Source of the DNA: Brachybacterium endophyticum
GTDB lineage: Bacteria; Actinomycetota; Actinomycetes; Actinomycetales; Dermabacteraceae
DNA: 64,000 nucleotides
Direction of reading: 5' to 3'
Assembly: GCF_003130585.1 (NCBI RefSeq)
Contig: NZ_QFKX01000001.1
Location: 372,001 to 436,000 of the forward strand
In this document: in pieces, positions 18,134 to 27,606 of the stretch
Numbering within the stretch: the first letter of the stretch is position 1
Layout of the letters: each line of letters opens with the position of its first letter
Program-made: the position numbers and the translations under genes
The notes under the pieces: generated by a model
Told to the model about the DNA's origin: nothing
The model's input: the letters and a program-made list of their open reading frames with translations, nothing else
The model's database searches: none

Positions 18134-19017
18134 TGCTCGCCGTGATCGGTGACGTCGTCCAGGACGTCGTGGTGTGGATGCAGGAACCGATGCGTCCGGC
18201 GACCGACACGGAGTCCGACATCTCGATGAGTCGCGGAGGATCGGCGGCGAACGTCGCGGCCTTCGCGGCCGCCCGGCACCCCACCCGCTTCATCGGCTGC
18301 GTGGGCGAGGACATCGGCGGCCACGTGGTCACCCAGGAGCTGGCCTTCCGCAACGTCGACGTGCACATGCAGATGCGCGGCACGACCGGGATGATCGTCG
18401 TGCTCATCGACGCCCGGGGTGAGCGGATGATGTTCCCCTCCCGTGGGGCCTCGGGGATGATCGAGAAGGTCTCCGAGGAAGCGCTCCGTGACGTCGACAT
18501 GCTGCACATGACGGCCTACTCGCTGCAGGGCGAACCCTCGGCGGGGAGCGTCCTGGATGCGGCACGGCGGGTGAAGGCGCAGGGCGGGAAGATCTCCTTC
18601 GACATCTCCTCGACCGGGATGATCGACCTGTTCGGCGTGGAGCGCTTCCGCGCGGTCCTCCGCGACCTCGCCCCGGACGTGATCACGGCGAACGCTGACG
18701 AGACGGCGCTCGTCGGACTGGCGACCCCCGAGGGTGCGGGGATCCTGATGGGTGAGCTGCCGGAGACGGTGCTGCTGGCACGCGCCGGAACCGAGCCGAC
18801 CCGCATCTTCCACGGGCGCGACCTGATCGCGGAAGTCCCCGTGGTACCGCTCGAGGACGTGCGCGATATGACCGGCGCAGGGGATGCCTTCAACGCCGGG
18901 TTCCTGACCACCCGGCTCGAAGGCGCGGACCTCGTGACCTCTGTCGAGGCCGCGCACACGCTCGCGCGAAGCGTCCTGCGATGCCCCGGGGCGACCGAGG
19001 AGCCCTCGGCGGCCTGA
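18133..19017 (+). CDS. psuK: PfkB family kinase, probable pseudouridine kinase
   Basis: A 294-residue ribokinase-fold PfkB sugar kinase. PfkB signature 1 is seen as the SRGGSAANVAAFAA region (38-51), and signature 2 as DMTGAGDAFNAGFL, with TGAGDAF at 247-253 including the catalytic Asp and anion hole. It is fused to psuG by a one-base overlap (TGATG), so phosphorylation of pseudouridine to the 5'-phosphate is the most likely role; other nucleoside or sugar kinase activity cannot be excluded from the sequence alone. Confidence 0.88.
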   Translation: MLAVIGDVVQDVVVWMQEPMRPATDTESDISMSRGGSAANVAAFAAARHPTRFIGCVGEDIGGHVVTQELAFRNVDVHMQMRGTTGMIVVLIDARGERMMFPSRGASGMIEKVSEEALRDVDMLHMTAYSLQGEPSAGSVLDAARRVKAQGGKISFDISSTGMIDLFGVERFRAVLRDLAPDVITANADETALVGLATPEGAGILMGELPETVLLARAGTEPTRIFHGRDLIAEVPVVPLEDVRDMTGAGDAFNAGFLTTRLEGADLVTSVEAAHTLARSVLRCPGATEEPSAA

Positions 19018-19070
19018 GACCTCATCCGCGCAGGAACCGACCATCACCGTCGATGGAGAGGTGAGACATC

Positions 19071-20561
19071 ATGTCCACAGCAGACCAGCGCCCGCACGGG
19101 AAAGCGGGCCCTCGGAGCGTCGGAAGCATCGTCGGCCTGATGATCGCGCTGCTCGCAGCGATCTTCGCCTTCCAGCTCAACGCCTCCATGCTCTCCCCGG
19201 TGCTCGTGACCATGGAGCACGATCTGGGGAGCACGGCGGCGCAGATCGGGCTCACCCAGACCGCGTTCTTCGCCGCCGCGGCGCTCTTCTCCCTCTTCCT
19301 TCCACGATGGGGCGACCTCGTGGGCCGCCGACGCATCATGCTCGGTATGCTCGCCGTCACCGCCGTCGGCTGCGCGATCTCCGCGCTCGCCCCGAACATC
19401 GCTGTGCTGGGCGTGGGCCGCGTGGTGCAGGGCGTCTCCGGTCCGATCGTTCCGATGGCGCTGATCATGTTGCATGTACAGGTGCCGGATCGTCGTCGTT
19501 ACGCCTCGCTGATGGCCGTGCTCACCGCGGTGAACGGTGGGATCGCCGGGGTCGATGCCCTGCTGGGCGGATGGCTCGCCGGAACGTTCGGGTTCCGGGC
19601 CGTCTTCTGGACGATGGCGCTGGTCGCCCTGATCGCCTTCGCAGGAGTGTGGTGGGCCTGTGTCGAGTCCCGATCGGCTCGCACGGTCCCGATGGACTGG
19701 AAGGGCGTGATCGCCCTCGTGGTCGTCCTCGCGAGTCTGTACTTCGCGTTCGACCAGGCAGGAAGGCTGGGCGAGGCGAACTGGGGGATCGTCGGCGGGC
19801 TCGTCCTGATCGGCATCGGCGCCTTCTGGGTGTTCTGGCGGATCGAAGCGCACCGCGAGCACCCGCTGGTCTCCACCCACTACATGCGTCAGCGGCGTAC
19901 CTGGGCCCTGCTGCTCACCACCCTGCTCACGATGACCGGTGTGTTCGCCGTGATGAACGGACTGATCCCGAACCTCGCACAGGACGTGAAGGCGGGTCCC
20001 GGCATCGGTGCCGCCGGAGTCTCCTGGTGGACCTTGACGCCCTACGCCATCGCAGGACTCGTGATGGGGCCCGTGGCCGGCCAGCTCGCCGCACGTCTGG
20101 GGTTCCGGGTCGTCCTCCAATGCGGCCTCGTGCTGACCGTGATCGGACTTCTCGCCGCGGTGCTCGTCGCCGGTGACCCGCTGCCGATCCTCCTGCTGGT
20201 GCTCTCAGTCGTGATCGGCGTGACCTACGCCGGCACCTGCAACATCATGCTGAACGGACTGGGGATCGTCCTCAGCCCGGCCGACAACCAGGGATACCTG
20301 CCCGGTATGAACTCAGGTGCCTTCAACCTCGGTGCCGGGCTGAGCTACGCGATCCTGTTCGCCGTCCAGAGCGGGGCCGCATCGGCGCTCGGGATCACGG
20401 CCGGATATCGTGCCGGGACGGCGGCAGGGGCGGTTCTTCTGCTGCTCGCGCTCGGAACCTCGTTCCTCATCCCCAAGCCCGAGAATGTTCCTGACGCAGC
20501 CGCAGACAGCCCGGACACCGAGCCGACGAACCAGACCACGGTCGTCGGCGTGAAGGAGTGA
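19071..20561 (+). CDS. MFS transporter, probably (pseudo)nucleoside uptake
   Basis: A 496-residue major facilitator protein with about 14 hydrophobic segments, as in the DHA2/EmrB-like branch: FQLNASMLSPVLVTMEHDLG in the first helix, RWGDLVGRRRIMLG (the loop 2-3 motif A) and an extended C-terminal hydrophilic tail. The ATG follows GGAGAGGTG. It lies 53 bp after psuK and 6 bp before a nucleoside hydrolase, so import of pseudouridine or nucleosides is inferred from context. DHA2-like proteins are usually exporters, so direction is uncertain. Confidence 0.85.
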   Translation: MSTADQRPHGKAGPRSVGSIVGLMIALLAAIFAFQLNASMLSPVLVTMEHDLGSTAAQIGLTQTAFFAAAALFSLFLPRWGDLVGRRRIMLGMLAVTAVGCAISALAPNIAVLGVGRVVQGVSGPIVPMALIMLHVQVPDRRRYASLMAVLTAVNGGIAGVDALLGGWLAGTFGFRAVFWTMALVALIAFAGVWWACVESRSARTVPMDWKGVIALVVVLASLYFAFDQAGRLGEANWGIVGGLVLIGIGAFWVFWRIEAHREHPLVSTHYMRQRRTWALLLTTLLTMTGVFAVMNGLIPNLAQDVKAGPGIGAAGVSWWTLTPYAIAGLVMGPVAGQLAARLGFRVVLQCGLVLTVIGLLAAVLVAGDPLPILLLVLSVVIGVTYAGTCNIMLNGLGIVLSPADNQGYLPGMNSGAFNLGAGLSYAILFAVQSGAASALGITAGYRAGTAAGAVLLLLALGTSFLIPKPENVPDAAADSPDTEPTNQTTVVGVKE

Positions 20562-20567
20562 TCGCCC

Positions 20568-21563
20568 ATGCCCGACCCGCAGACGACGACACGGCGTGTG
20601 GAGCAGGCAGCTCCTCGGCCCGACGGACCCCGCAGGATCATCCTGGACTGCGACCCCGGGCACGACGACGCCGTGGCGATCATGCTCGCCCTGGCGTCGC
20701 CGGCGATCGAGCTGCTCGGGATCACGACCGTCGGCGGGAACCAGACCGTCCAGAAGATCACCCGCAACGCCCAGAGCGTGCTCGAGATGTGCGGTCGCCA
20801 GGACGTGCCCGTGCACCGGGGGAGCGCCCGGCCGCTGCTGCGGGACGTGCACGTCGCCGGGGACATCCACGGCGAGAGCGGGCTGGACGGGGTCGAGCTG
20901 CCCGCGCCGACCGTGCCCGTGGCCGACGCCCGCGCCGTCCAGTACATCGCCGACACCGTCATGGCCGCCGAGCCCGGTGAGATCACGCTGGTCGCGACGG
21001 GGCCGCTGACGAATCTCGCCCTCGCTGCCCGGCTCGAGCCGGAGATCATCGAGCGGGTGCGCGAGGTCGTGATCATGGGCGGCGGGTACCACGAGGGCAA
21101 CGTCAGCCCGGTCGCGGAGTTCAACATCTGGGCCGACCCGGAGGCCGCCGCGATCGTCGTCGACGCCGGTTGGGAGCTGACGATGGTGGGCCTCGACCTC
21201 ACCCACCAGGCCCTTGCCACGGCCGACGTCGAGGAGCAGGTGCGGGCGATCGGCACCGACCTCGCGGAGTTCTTCCTGGGCCTGATGGGGTTCTTCCGCC
21301 GCACCTACCAGGAGGTCCAGGGGTTCGACGACCCGCCCGTGCACGACCCCTGCACGATCGCCTACCTGATCGACCCGTCGGTGGTGCGCACCCGGCGGGC
21401 GCCGCTGCACGTCGAGACCAGCGGCGACCTCACCCGCGGGATGACGGTCGCCGACCTGCGACCGGGCGCCGACCTCGAGGGCTGCCGCACCCAGGTCGCC
21501 ACCGAGCTCGACCGCGACGCGTTCTGGGGCATGGTCGTGGAGGCCATCCGCGTGCTGGGGTGA
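20568..21563 (+). CDS. Inosine-uridine preferring nucleoside hydrolase (IUNH family)
   Basis: A 331-residue nucleoside hydrolase that releases ribose and a free base from nucleosides. The calcium-binding Asp cluster DCDPGHDD is at 27-34, the ATGPLTNLALA strand near 144 and MGGGYHEGNVSPVAEFN near 170 are present, and the C-terminal HDP motif (VHDPCTIAY) supplies the active-site His region. It is only six bases from the MFS gene, the last member of the salvage operon as it now stands. The last 54 bp of the gene are found again, nearly unchanged, 7.2 kb downstream next to a RbsD/FucU mutarotase gene that would fit as the natural next gene. Confidence 0.93.
   Translation: MPDPQTTTRRVEQAAPRPDGPRRIILDCDPGHDDAVAIMLALASPAIELLGITTVGGNQTVQKITRNAQSVLEMCGRQDVPVHRGSARPLLRDVHVAGDIHGESGLDGVELPAPTVPVADARAVQYIADTVMAAEPGEITLVATGPLTNLALAARLEPEIIERVREVVIMGGGYHEGNVSPVAEFNIWADPEAAAIVVDAGWELTMVGLDLTHQALATADVEEQVRAIGTDLAEFFLGLMGFFRRTYQEVQGFDDPPVHDPCTIAYLIDPSVVRTRRAPLHVETSGDLTRGMTVADLRPGADLEGCRTQVATELDRDAFWGMVVEAIRVLG
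21510..21563 (+). repeat. Direct repeat copy 1 (3' end of nucleoside hydrolase gene)
   Basis: The last 18 codons of the nucleoside hydrolase, DRDAFWGMVVEAIRVLG plus stop. Of these, 21519-21563 (45 bp) is identical to 28710-28754, and 52 of 54 bases match over the full length. Similarity stops directly after the stop codon. Confidence 0.9.
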
Positions 21564-21592
21564 CGGGCGGGCAGTCTCCGTACACTGGCCCG

Positions 21593-21951
21593 GTGCCCAG
21601 TAACTCCCCGAACAGCCACGACGAGTCCGTCATCGGAAGGCGCCCCGGCTCCTACGCCAAGGGCGTGGCGCGTCGGCAGGAAATCCTGGACCGGGCCCTC
21701 GAGGTGTTTCAGGAACGTGGGGACCAGAGCACGTCGTTGCGCAGGATCGCCGAGAGCATCGGCGTCTCCCACGCAACCCTCCTGCATTTTTTCGACTCCG
21801 GGGAGCAGCTGCTGCTGGCGGTTTACGAGCATGCCGAAAGTCAGCGGGAGACCGCTGGTGCCAAAGGGCCTGTCGCCGTCATCGTCGATGCCGCGACGAG
21901 GAACGTACGTGTGTGCCCGGCACGGTCTACCTGGAGTCGACCCTCCTCTAA
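21593..21951 (+). pseudogene. Truncated, frameshifted TetR family regulator
   Basis: From the GTG at 21593 a normal TetR N-terminus is read: RRQEILDRALEVFQERG, then STSLRRIAESIGVSHATLLH as the helix-turn-helix, then EQLLLAVYEHAE. After the codons for RNVRV the frame breaks at a GTGTGTG run (21909-21915). Removing two bases there restores PGTVYLESTLL, the expected start of the ligand domain, but a TAA at 21949-21951 still ends it at about 119 residues. TetR proteins are about 200 residues, so the ligand domain is missing. Uninterrupted in the present frame the ORF runs to 22045 with a non-homologous tail. Confidence 0.7.
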
Positions 21952-22033
21952 AGGAGGTCGGGTGTATGGGCAAGAGGGGTCTTTGGGGTGGGTCCACGGG
22001 ACGGCAGGTGGTGGTGCACGTCATGCGATGAAA

Positions 22034-23239
22034 TCAGGAGGGTGAGCGGGGTAGGGGGCGAGGCCCGGCAGCAGGAGGGAAGCGGGTGGACAGCACGAGT
22101 CCCGCGGCGCCGAGCAGCGTTGACCTGTCGTCGTCCGCGACCATCGTGATCTCCGGCAGCGGTCGCTGCCCCGGGAGCAGGCGCGCGAGCGCGGCGCCCA
22201 GACGCTGTTCGGTCGCACGTCCGCCTGCTCCGAGATCGCCATGGATGAGATACCTGTGCACGCCGAGGATCTGCTCGACATCCGCCATGCCCTGGGCGAT
22301 GTTGCCGACGTACTCGTCCAGAAGTCGCGCTGCGCAGGGGTCATCGGCGCTCCTGCGCACGAGCTCTGCGCAGGTGATCCGATCCGGAGCCTCGAGCCCC
22401 TCCGCGGCTGCTCGACGCCTCAGCCACGGAAGCGTCGCGAGGGTCTCCCAGCAGCCGTTGCGGCCGCAGACGCACCGTTCCCCATTGATGTCGATGACGA
22501 TGTGCCCGATCTCGCCGCCCGCTCCCTGGTGGCCGCGGAGCACGAGGTCGTCATGGACGAACCCGATGCCGAGAACCTCGCCCGTGTGGAGGGCCGCGAA
22601 GTTCGAGAGCTCCTTGCCTTCGCCGAACCAGAGGTCGCCGATGGCCTGAACCCGCGGGTGATGATCGACCACGACCTCAGCTCCGAGCTCTTCGCGCAGT
22701 CGATCCGCGAGGTCGAGGTCCGAAAGGTGCGGCTGCCGGAACACCTCGAGGATGACTCCGTGATCGGTATCCACCATCCCCGCCGCGGCCACACCGATCC
22801 CCAGCAGTGCTGTCCCGGCGAAGAACTCCGCGCAGTGCTCGATGAGTCGCTCGCCGATCGCCCCGTCGTTCGGGTCGAGGTCGGCGCGGGCCTCCCGGAC
22901 GACCATGCCGTCCATGCGGAGGATCGCGGTGCGCACTCCGTCCCCGGAGACATAGACGGCACCGATGAGGTGCACGTCCCCGAACCACAGTGGCCGGGCC
23001 GGCTTCCCGCTGCGGCGGCGCGCGCCATCCGGGCAGGCATCGCGGCGCGCCGAGTGCTCCACGAGCATCCCGGAATCGAGCAGTGGCTGGGCGATGGTGG
23101 TCACGGTGGCGCGGCTGACTCCCATGCGCGTGGACAGAGCGGCGCGGCTCTGGGGGCCGTCGCGATAGAGCAGACGGATCAGCCGGGCGCGATTGGCGCT
23201 ACCGACGTCGGCGGCTGTCAGCACCTGCTCGGCGTTCAT
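22034..23239 (-). CDS. ROK family transcriptional regulator
   Basis: A 401-residue ROK repressor (NagC/XylR type): an N-terminal winged HTH (NRARLIRLLYRDGPQSRAAL, then RMGVSRATVTTIAQPLL) and a sugar-kinase-fold domain with the zinc motif CVCGRNGCWE and the IGHIVID strand. The EIGH and zinc residues are intact, so sugar binding is likely. ATG 23239 was chosen because it fits the family N-terminus; the frame extends further upstream without support. It is divergent from the oxidoreductase/ABC transporter operon, with a 16-bp palindrome in between, and probably represses it until the imported sugar appears. Confidence 0.9.
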   Translation of the reverse strand: MNAEQVLTAADVGSANRARLIRLLYRDGPQSRAALSTRMGVSRATVTTIAQPLLDSGMLVEHSARRDACPDGARRRSGKPARPLWFGDVHLIGAVYVSGDGVRTAILRMDGMVVREARADLDPNDGAIGERLIEHCAEFFAGTALLGIGVAAAGMVDTDHGVILEVFRQPHLSDLDLADRLREELGAEVVVDHHPRVQAIGDLWFGEGKELSNFAALHTGEVLGIGFVHDDLVLRGHQGAGGEIGHIVIDINGERCVCGRNGCWETLATLPWLRRRAAAEGLEAPDRITCAELVRRSADDPCAARLLDEYVGNIAQGMADVEQILGVHRYLIHGDLGAGGRATEQRLGAALARLLPGQRPLPEITMVADDDRSTLLGAAGLVLSTRFPPAAGPRPLPRSPS

Positions 23240-23352
23240 CTGCCCATCCTCTCGTCTGCTGGGGCTCGCGTGTGCCCAACCCGGGCTGATACGGGATCGC
23301 CGCGTCGATGCCAACTCATGTCGAGAAGGGGGTAGACGTGAGCGCGAAGTGT

Positions 23353-23368
23353 TTGTAGTGTCCTACAA
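23353..23368. promoter_or_regulatory. Palindromic operator, probable ROK binding site
   Basis: A perfect inverted repeat, TTGTAG-TGTC-CTACAA, 37 bp upstream of the oxidoreductase start in the intergenic region between the divergent ROK gene and the sugar operon. Its position would block the oxidoreductase/ABC promoter. Confidence 0.55.
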
Positions 23369-23404
23369 CATTCCAGCCGGTGCGGACCAGGAGAGCGTTC
23401 AGAT

Positions 23405-24421
23405 ATGAAGACCATTCGAGTCGTGATCGTGGGCGGCGGGATCCGGGGGCGAATCTTCGCGCGCACCACCCAGGACCATGCGGGAGCCGAGATCGCGGCG
23501 ATCTGCGAACCGAACCCGCAGCGTGCGCTCGAACTGGCCGCCGAATTCGGCGCCCCCGTGGTGGACGGCATCGACGACGCCATCGCCCGGGGGATCGAGG
23601 CGGATGCCGCCGTGATCGCGACACCCGACGTGGCGCACAGGGCCCCGGCGCTCGCGGCGATCGCAGCGGGATGGGACATCCTCGTGGAGAAGCCTCTGGC
23701 CGCCACGAGCGAGGATGCGTCGATGATCCTCGAGGTGGCTCGGGCGAACGGGCGGCGCGTCGTCGTCGGCTTCGAGAACCGCTGGAATCCTCTCTTCGCG
23801 AGCGTTCGTTCGCAGCTGCAGAACGACGGACACCGGGTGATCTCCCAGCGGGCCCTCCTGCAGGACACCGTGTTCGTCCCGACCGAGATGCTCCGGTGGG
23901 CGGCGAGCTCGAGCCCGGCCTGGTTCCTGATGCCGCACTCGCTCGATATGGCGGTCTGGCTCTCCGGGGCGCGTCCGATCGAGGTCTTCGCGCGGGGCGT
24001 GAAGCGGCTGCTCCCGAGTCTGGGCATCGACACCTATGACCGGGTCTCGGCGAGCTTCGCGATGTCCGACGGCTCGATCCTGGACCTCGACTCGGGGTGG
24101 GTGCAGCCGCTCGGCAAGCCCTCCGTCTTCGAGTTCCGCTTCGAGATCGAGACCGAGGGCGATGCCTATGTCCTGGACATCGACGACACGGGAGCGCGCC
24201 GCACCTCCGCCCAGAGCACGAGGGCTTTCGCCCCCTCCGACACAGACCACAGGGGGAGACCCCAGGGTGCGCCCGTCGAGATGATGCGCGATTTCCTCGA
24301 TGCCGAGGCCGGGGAGGACCTCGACCTCCCTGACGGCGAGCAGGGCGTACTGATCACTCGAGCCATCGAGGCGGTGCACCGGTCGCTCGCGACCGGGACC
24401 GTCGAACCCATCCCGTCCTGA
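23405..24421 (+). CDS. Gfo/Idh/MocA family oxidoreductase
   Basis: A 338-residue NAD(P)-dependent sugar or inositol dehydrogenase-like enzyme. The N-terminal Rossmann motif is VVIVGGGIRGRIFA, the family EKP motif occurs in DILVEKPLA (about residues 96-104), and NRWNPLFASV begins the C-terminal domain. The usual GG-D/H catalytic segment is represented by the PHSLDMAVWL region, containing His and Asp. First gene of the sugar operon: the ABC binding protein starts 16 bp downstream. It likely oxidises or epimerises the sugar imported by that transporter; the substrate is unknown. Confidence 0.87.
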   Translation: MKTIRVVIVGGGIRGRIFARTTQDHAGAEIAAICEPNPQRALELAAEFGAPVVDGIDDAIARGIEADAAVIATPDVAHRAPALAAIAAGWDILVEKPLAATSEDASMILEVARANGRRVVVGFENRWNPLFASVRSQLQNDGHRVISQRALLQDTVFVPTEMLRWAASSSPAWFLMPHSLDMAVWLSGARPIEVFARGVKRLLPSLGIDTYDRVSASFAMSDGSILDLDSGWVQPLGKPSVFEFRFEIETEGDAYVLDIDDTGARRTSAQSTRAFAPSDTDHRGRPQGAPVEMMRDFLDAEAGEDLDLPDGEQGVLITRAIEAVHRSLATGTVEPIPS

Positions 24422-24437
24422 CCTCTGTGAAAGGTCG

Positions 24438-25787
24438 ATGAGCACCATGGCTGTACATACCCTGACACGCCGCAGCGCCGTGCTGGGAGGCAGTGCCGGC
24501 ATCGGCGCTCTCGGCCTCGCCGGCTGCGTGAGCCCGACGTCTGACCGCGCCACAGGAGCTGACAGGCGAGGATCCTCGCGAGCGCTTGCTCCGGACGGCT
24601 CTTCGCTCGAGGGGACCGAGATCTCGATCCTCGACGACAACACCAACAGTGTCTTCAAGAACGGCCTGATCCAGCGCTTCCAGGACCAGACCGGGATCGT
24701 TGTGAAGAACTACGAGATGGCGAACTTCAACGACCTTCACGACCGGTTCGCCACGAGCTTCGCGGCACAGGACTCGTCGGTGGATGTCGTGATGACCTGG
24801 GCGGGATGGTCAGCCGAGTTCGGGCAGGCGGGTTGGCTTCAGGAGCTGGCCCCCGAGGCGATTCCACAGGACCTCATCCGTCCCGCGCTGGACGCCGTCT
24901 CGTGGGATGGGAGCGTCTACGGGCTGCCGAAGTTCGCGAGCGTCCAGACGATGTTCTGGAACAGGGGACACTTCGCCGATGCTGGGTTGGAGCCCGACGC
25001 CGCGCCGCAGTCCTGGGACGAGTTCGTGACCGCGGCCAAGGCCGTCACCACTGACGATCGGTACGGGTTCTGCTGCGACATGGGCAATCCGGCGGGCGCT
25101 TACCAGAACTTCCTTCGAGCACTCCTGCTGGCCGGGGGCGAGCTCTACGACAAGGACTGGACCCCGAAGCTCGACAGCGAGGCGGCCGTCGAAGGGCTCA
25201 CGAAGATGGTGGAGCTGCTGCAGGTCCACAAGGTCATGGATCCCTCCTCGCTGCAGATCACCAACGCCTCCGATCTCATCGACGTCTTCGCCAAGGGCAA
25301 CACCTCCATCGTCTTCAACTGGCCGTTCCAATGGGCATCGGCGGTCGCGAAAGGTGCGGAGACCACGGCCCAGACAACAGGCAATGCTCTGATCCCCGGC
25401 ATCAGCGTCCGCTCGGCTTCCATCGATGGGTCCGAGGGGTACGCCATCAGCACGTTCTCTTCGAACAAGCAGGCAGCACTGAGATGGCTCCAGTTCGCGG
25501 CAGGCGCTGAGGCGCAGACCCGGATCGTCGACGACGAGGGCTGGTTCCCGGTCTCGAAGACGGTGCTCGATGCGCCCGAGACCACGAAGACCCTGCCGGT
25601 GGTGACCAGCTACAAGGAGTCCACCGACTACGTGACGAAGCGATATGGAACCCCCTGGTCCAACGAGCTCGACCAGCTGCTGTCTGCGCATGTGTTCGCG
25701 GCGATGAGCCAGAAGGAGAAGCCGTCGGACGCTTTGAAGGCCGCGCAGCGGGAGCTCCTCCCCGTCGTCGAGAAGTATCTGGGCTGA
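24438..25787 (+). CDS. ABC carbohydrate transporter, substrate-binding lipoprotein
   Basis: A 449-residue family 1 extracellular solute-binding protein. The N-terminus has twin arginines (TRRSAVLGG, RR at 11-12), a hydrophobic stretch and a lipobox LAGC with Cys30, so it is probably exported, possibly by Tat, and lipid-anchored. The mature part shows the sugar-binding fold (EISILDDNTNSVFKNGLIQRF region, FNWPFQWASA, YAISTFSSNKQAAL). GAAAGG stands just before the ATG; an alternative ATG lies three codons on. It is encoded directly before the two permeases and the ATPase. Confidence 0.9.
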   Translation: MSTMAVHTLTRRSAVLGGSAGIGALGLAGCVSPTSDRATGADRRGSSRALAPDGSSLEGTEISILDDNTNSVFKNGLIQRFQDQTGIVVKNYEMANFNDLHDRFATSFAAQDSSVDVVMTWAGWSAEFGQAGWLQELAPEAIPQDLIRPALDAVSWDGSVYGLPKFASVQTMFWNRGHFADAGLEPDAAPQSWDEFVTAAKAVTTDDRYGFCCDMGNPAGAYQNFLRALLLAGGELYDKDWTPKLDSEAAVEGLTKMVELLQVHKVMDPSSLQITNASDLIDVFAKGNTSIVFNWPFQWASAVAKGAETTAQTTGNALIPGISVRSASIDGSEGYAISTFSSNKQAALRWLQFAAGAEAQTRIVDDEGWFPVSKTVLDAPETTKTLPVVTSYKESTDYVTKRYGTPWSNELDQLLSAHVFAAMSQKEKPSDALKAAQRELLPVVEKYLG

Positions 25788-25790
25788 CTC

Positions 25791-26705
25791 ATGGCACATG
25801 CACGACTGACCGCCGCCGAGCGCGGGGACAGGCGCTTCGCCGTCCTCGCCTCCGCACCCGCCGTCCTCACGATCGCAGCTCTGTTCATCTATCCGCTCCT
25901 GTATGCGGTCCTGCTGTCTCTCTACCAGCTCAACGACAAGATGCCGAAGGCCACGAAGTACGTCGGCCTCGGCAACTATGCGCAGCTGCTGTCAGACCCG
26001 GACTTCACCGATGCGCTCGTGCGAACGCTCGTCTTCTGCCTCTTCACGGTGCTGGGAGGCGTCGCGATCGCCGTGGGCATCGCCGTACTTCTGCAGCCGG
26101 CCTTCCGCGGTCGGAATCTCGCTCGGGTGCTGCTCCTGGTCCCCTGGGCGGTGCCGCCCGTGGTCAACGGCATCATGTGGAAGCTCGTCTTCGACGGCAG
26201 CTACGGCGTGGCCAACGCCGTTCTCCGGGAACTCGGGATCATCGACCATCCCATCCAGTGGCTCGCCGACCCCACGCTGACGATGGGTGTGCTCATCATG
26301 TCCGAGATCTGGAAGCTGACGCCCTTCCTCGCGCTCATGACCATTGCCTCGATGCAGGCGATTCCCTCCAACATCTACCGAGCCGCCGAGATCGACGGGG
26401 CGGGGCCCTGGAGCAGGTTCTGGCGTGTGACCCTGCCGAACCTCCGCGGCACGATCATGTTCCTTCTGATCGTCCAGTCCATGTGGTCGATCAAGGTGTT
26501 CGACACGATCTACGTCCTCACCGGTGGTTCCGGGGGGCCCGCGAAGGCGACGACGACCCTCAACTTCCAGGCGTACCTGACGACTTTCAGCTACCTGGAC
26601 CGTGGCTACGGCGCCGCACAGTCGATCTCGATCATGGTGATCGTCATCGTGGTGACGCTGCTGTGGGTCCTGATCCTCGGACGGAAGGGGAAGGCCGCAT
26701 CATGA
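25791..26705 (+). CDS. ABC sugar transporter permease (MalF type)
   Basis: A 304-residue inner-membrane permease with six hydrophobic segments. The EAA loop that docks to the ATPase reads EIDGAGPWSRFWRVTLP (about residues 200-216), and the PLLYAVLLSLYQ first helix is typical of MalF/UgpA-type subunits. It starts three bases after the binding-protein stop codon and overlaps the second permease by 4 nt. Confidence 0.92.
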   Translation: MAHARLTAAERGDRRFAVLASAPAVLTIAALFIYPLLYAVLLSLYQLNDKMPKATKYVGLGNYAQLLSDPDFTDALVRTLVFCLFTVLGGVAIAVGIAVLLQPAFRGRNLARVLLLVPWAVPPVVNGIMWKLVFDGSYGVANAVLRELGIIDHPIQWLADPTLTMGVLIMSEIWKLTPFLALMTIASMQAIPSNIYRAAEIDGAGPWSRFWRVTLPNLRGTIMFLLIVQSMWSIKVFDTIYVLTGGSGGPAKATTTLNFQAYLTTFSYLDRGYGAAQSISIMVIVIVVTLLWVLILGRKGKAAS

Positions 26706-27606
26706 GCTCCGTAACCGCGACCAGAGCAAGCGAGGTCGGTGCCCCCGAACACGTCGCCGACCGCTCCTCACGCAGGAACCCGAGGCGTCGGGCCGCCGCG
26801 ACCGTTGTCCATCGAGCAGTCGTCGTGCTGCTGATGCTGTATCTGACCGTCCCCTTCGCGTGGATGCTCGTCTACAGCCTGTATCCGGGGCAGAACATGC
26901 GCGGCCAGCACATGGACTTCACCCCGGGCGATCTCACGCTCGGGAGCTACGCACGACTGCTCTCGGACAGCACGTTCACCGTTCCGATCCGCAACTCCCT
27001 CATCGTCGCCGCGGCGACGACCGTGCTGTGCATGGCCCTCGGCTCCCTGTGCGCGTACGTGTTCGCGCGCTTCCGGTTCCGCGGTCAGCGCGTCCTTCTG
27101 CTGTCGATGATGGCCGTGCAGGCGATCCCCGCGATCGTGCTCGCGGTCCCTCTGTTCGTGCTTCTGCGCGCCTTCGGTCTCTACGACTCCCTGGTAGGGA
27201 TGGTGCTGACCTACACGGCGTTCATCCTGCCGCTCGTCATCTGGATGATGGTGAGCTTCTTCGAGTCCATCCCCGTGAACCTCGAGAAGGCAGCGAGGGT
27301 CGATGGATGCACGCGTCTGGGGATCGTCCGCCGTGTCGTGCTGCCGCTGTCCGGCCCCGGATTCGCCGCCACGGCGATCTTCGCCTTCATCACCGCATGG
27401 AGCGATTTCTTCCTCGCCAAGGTCCTCACGTCGAACAGCAGCCCGATGCTCTCCGTGCGCACGGCCTCGTTCCAGGGCATCTTCGCGATGGACTACACCG
27501 CCGCCGCGACCGCAGGCGTGATCACGGCGCTGCCGGTCCTGATCCTGGCGCTGGTCGCCCAGAAGTGGATCGTCCAAGGAATCACCGAAGGAGCAGTGAA
27601 GGGCTG

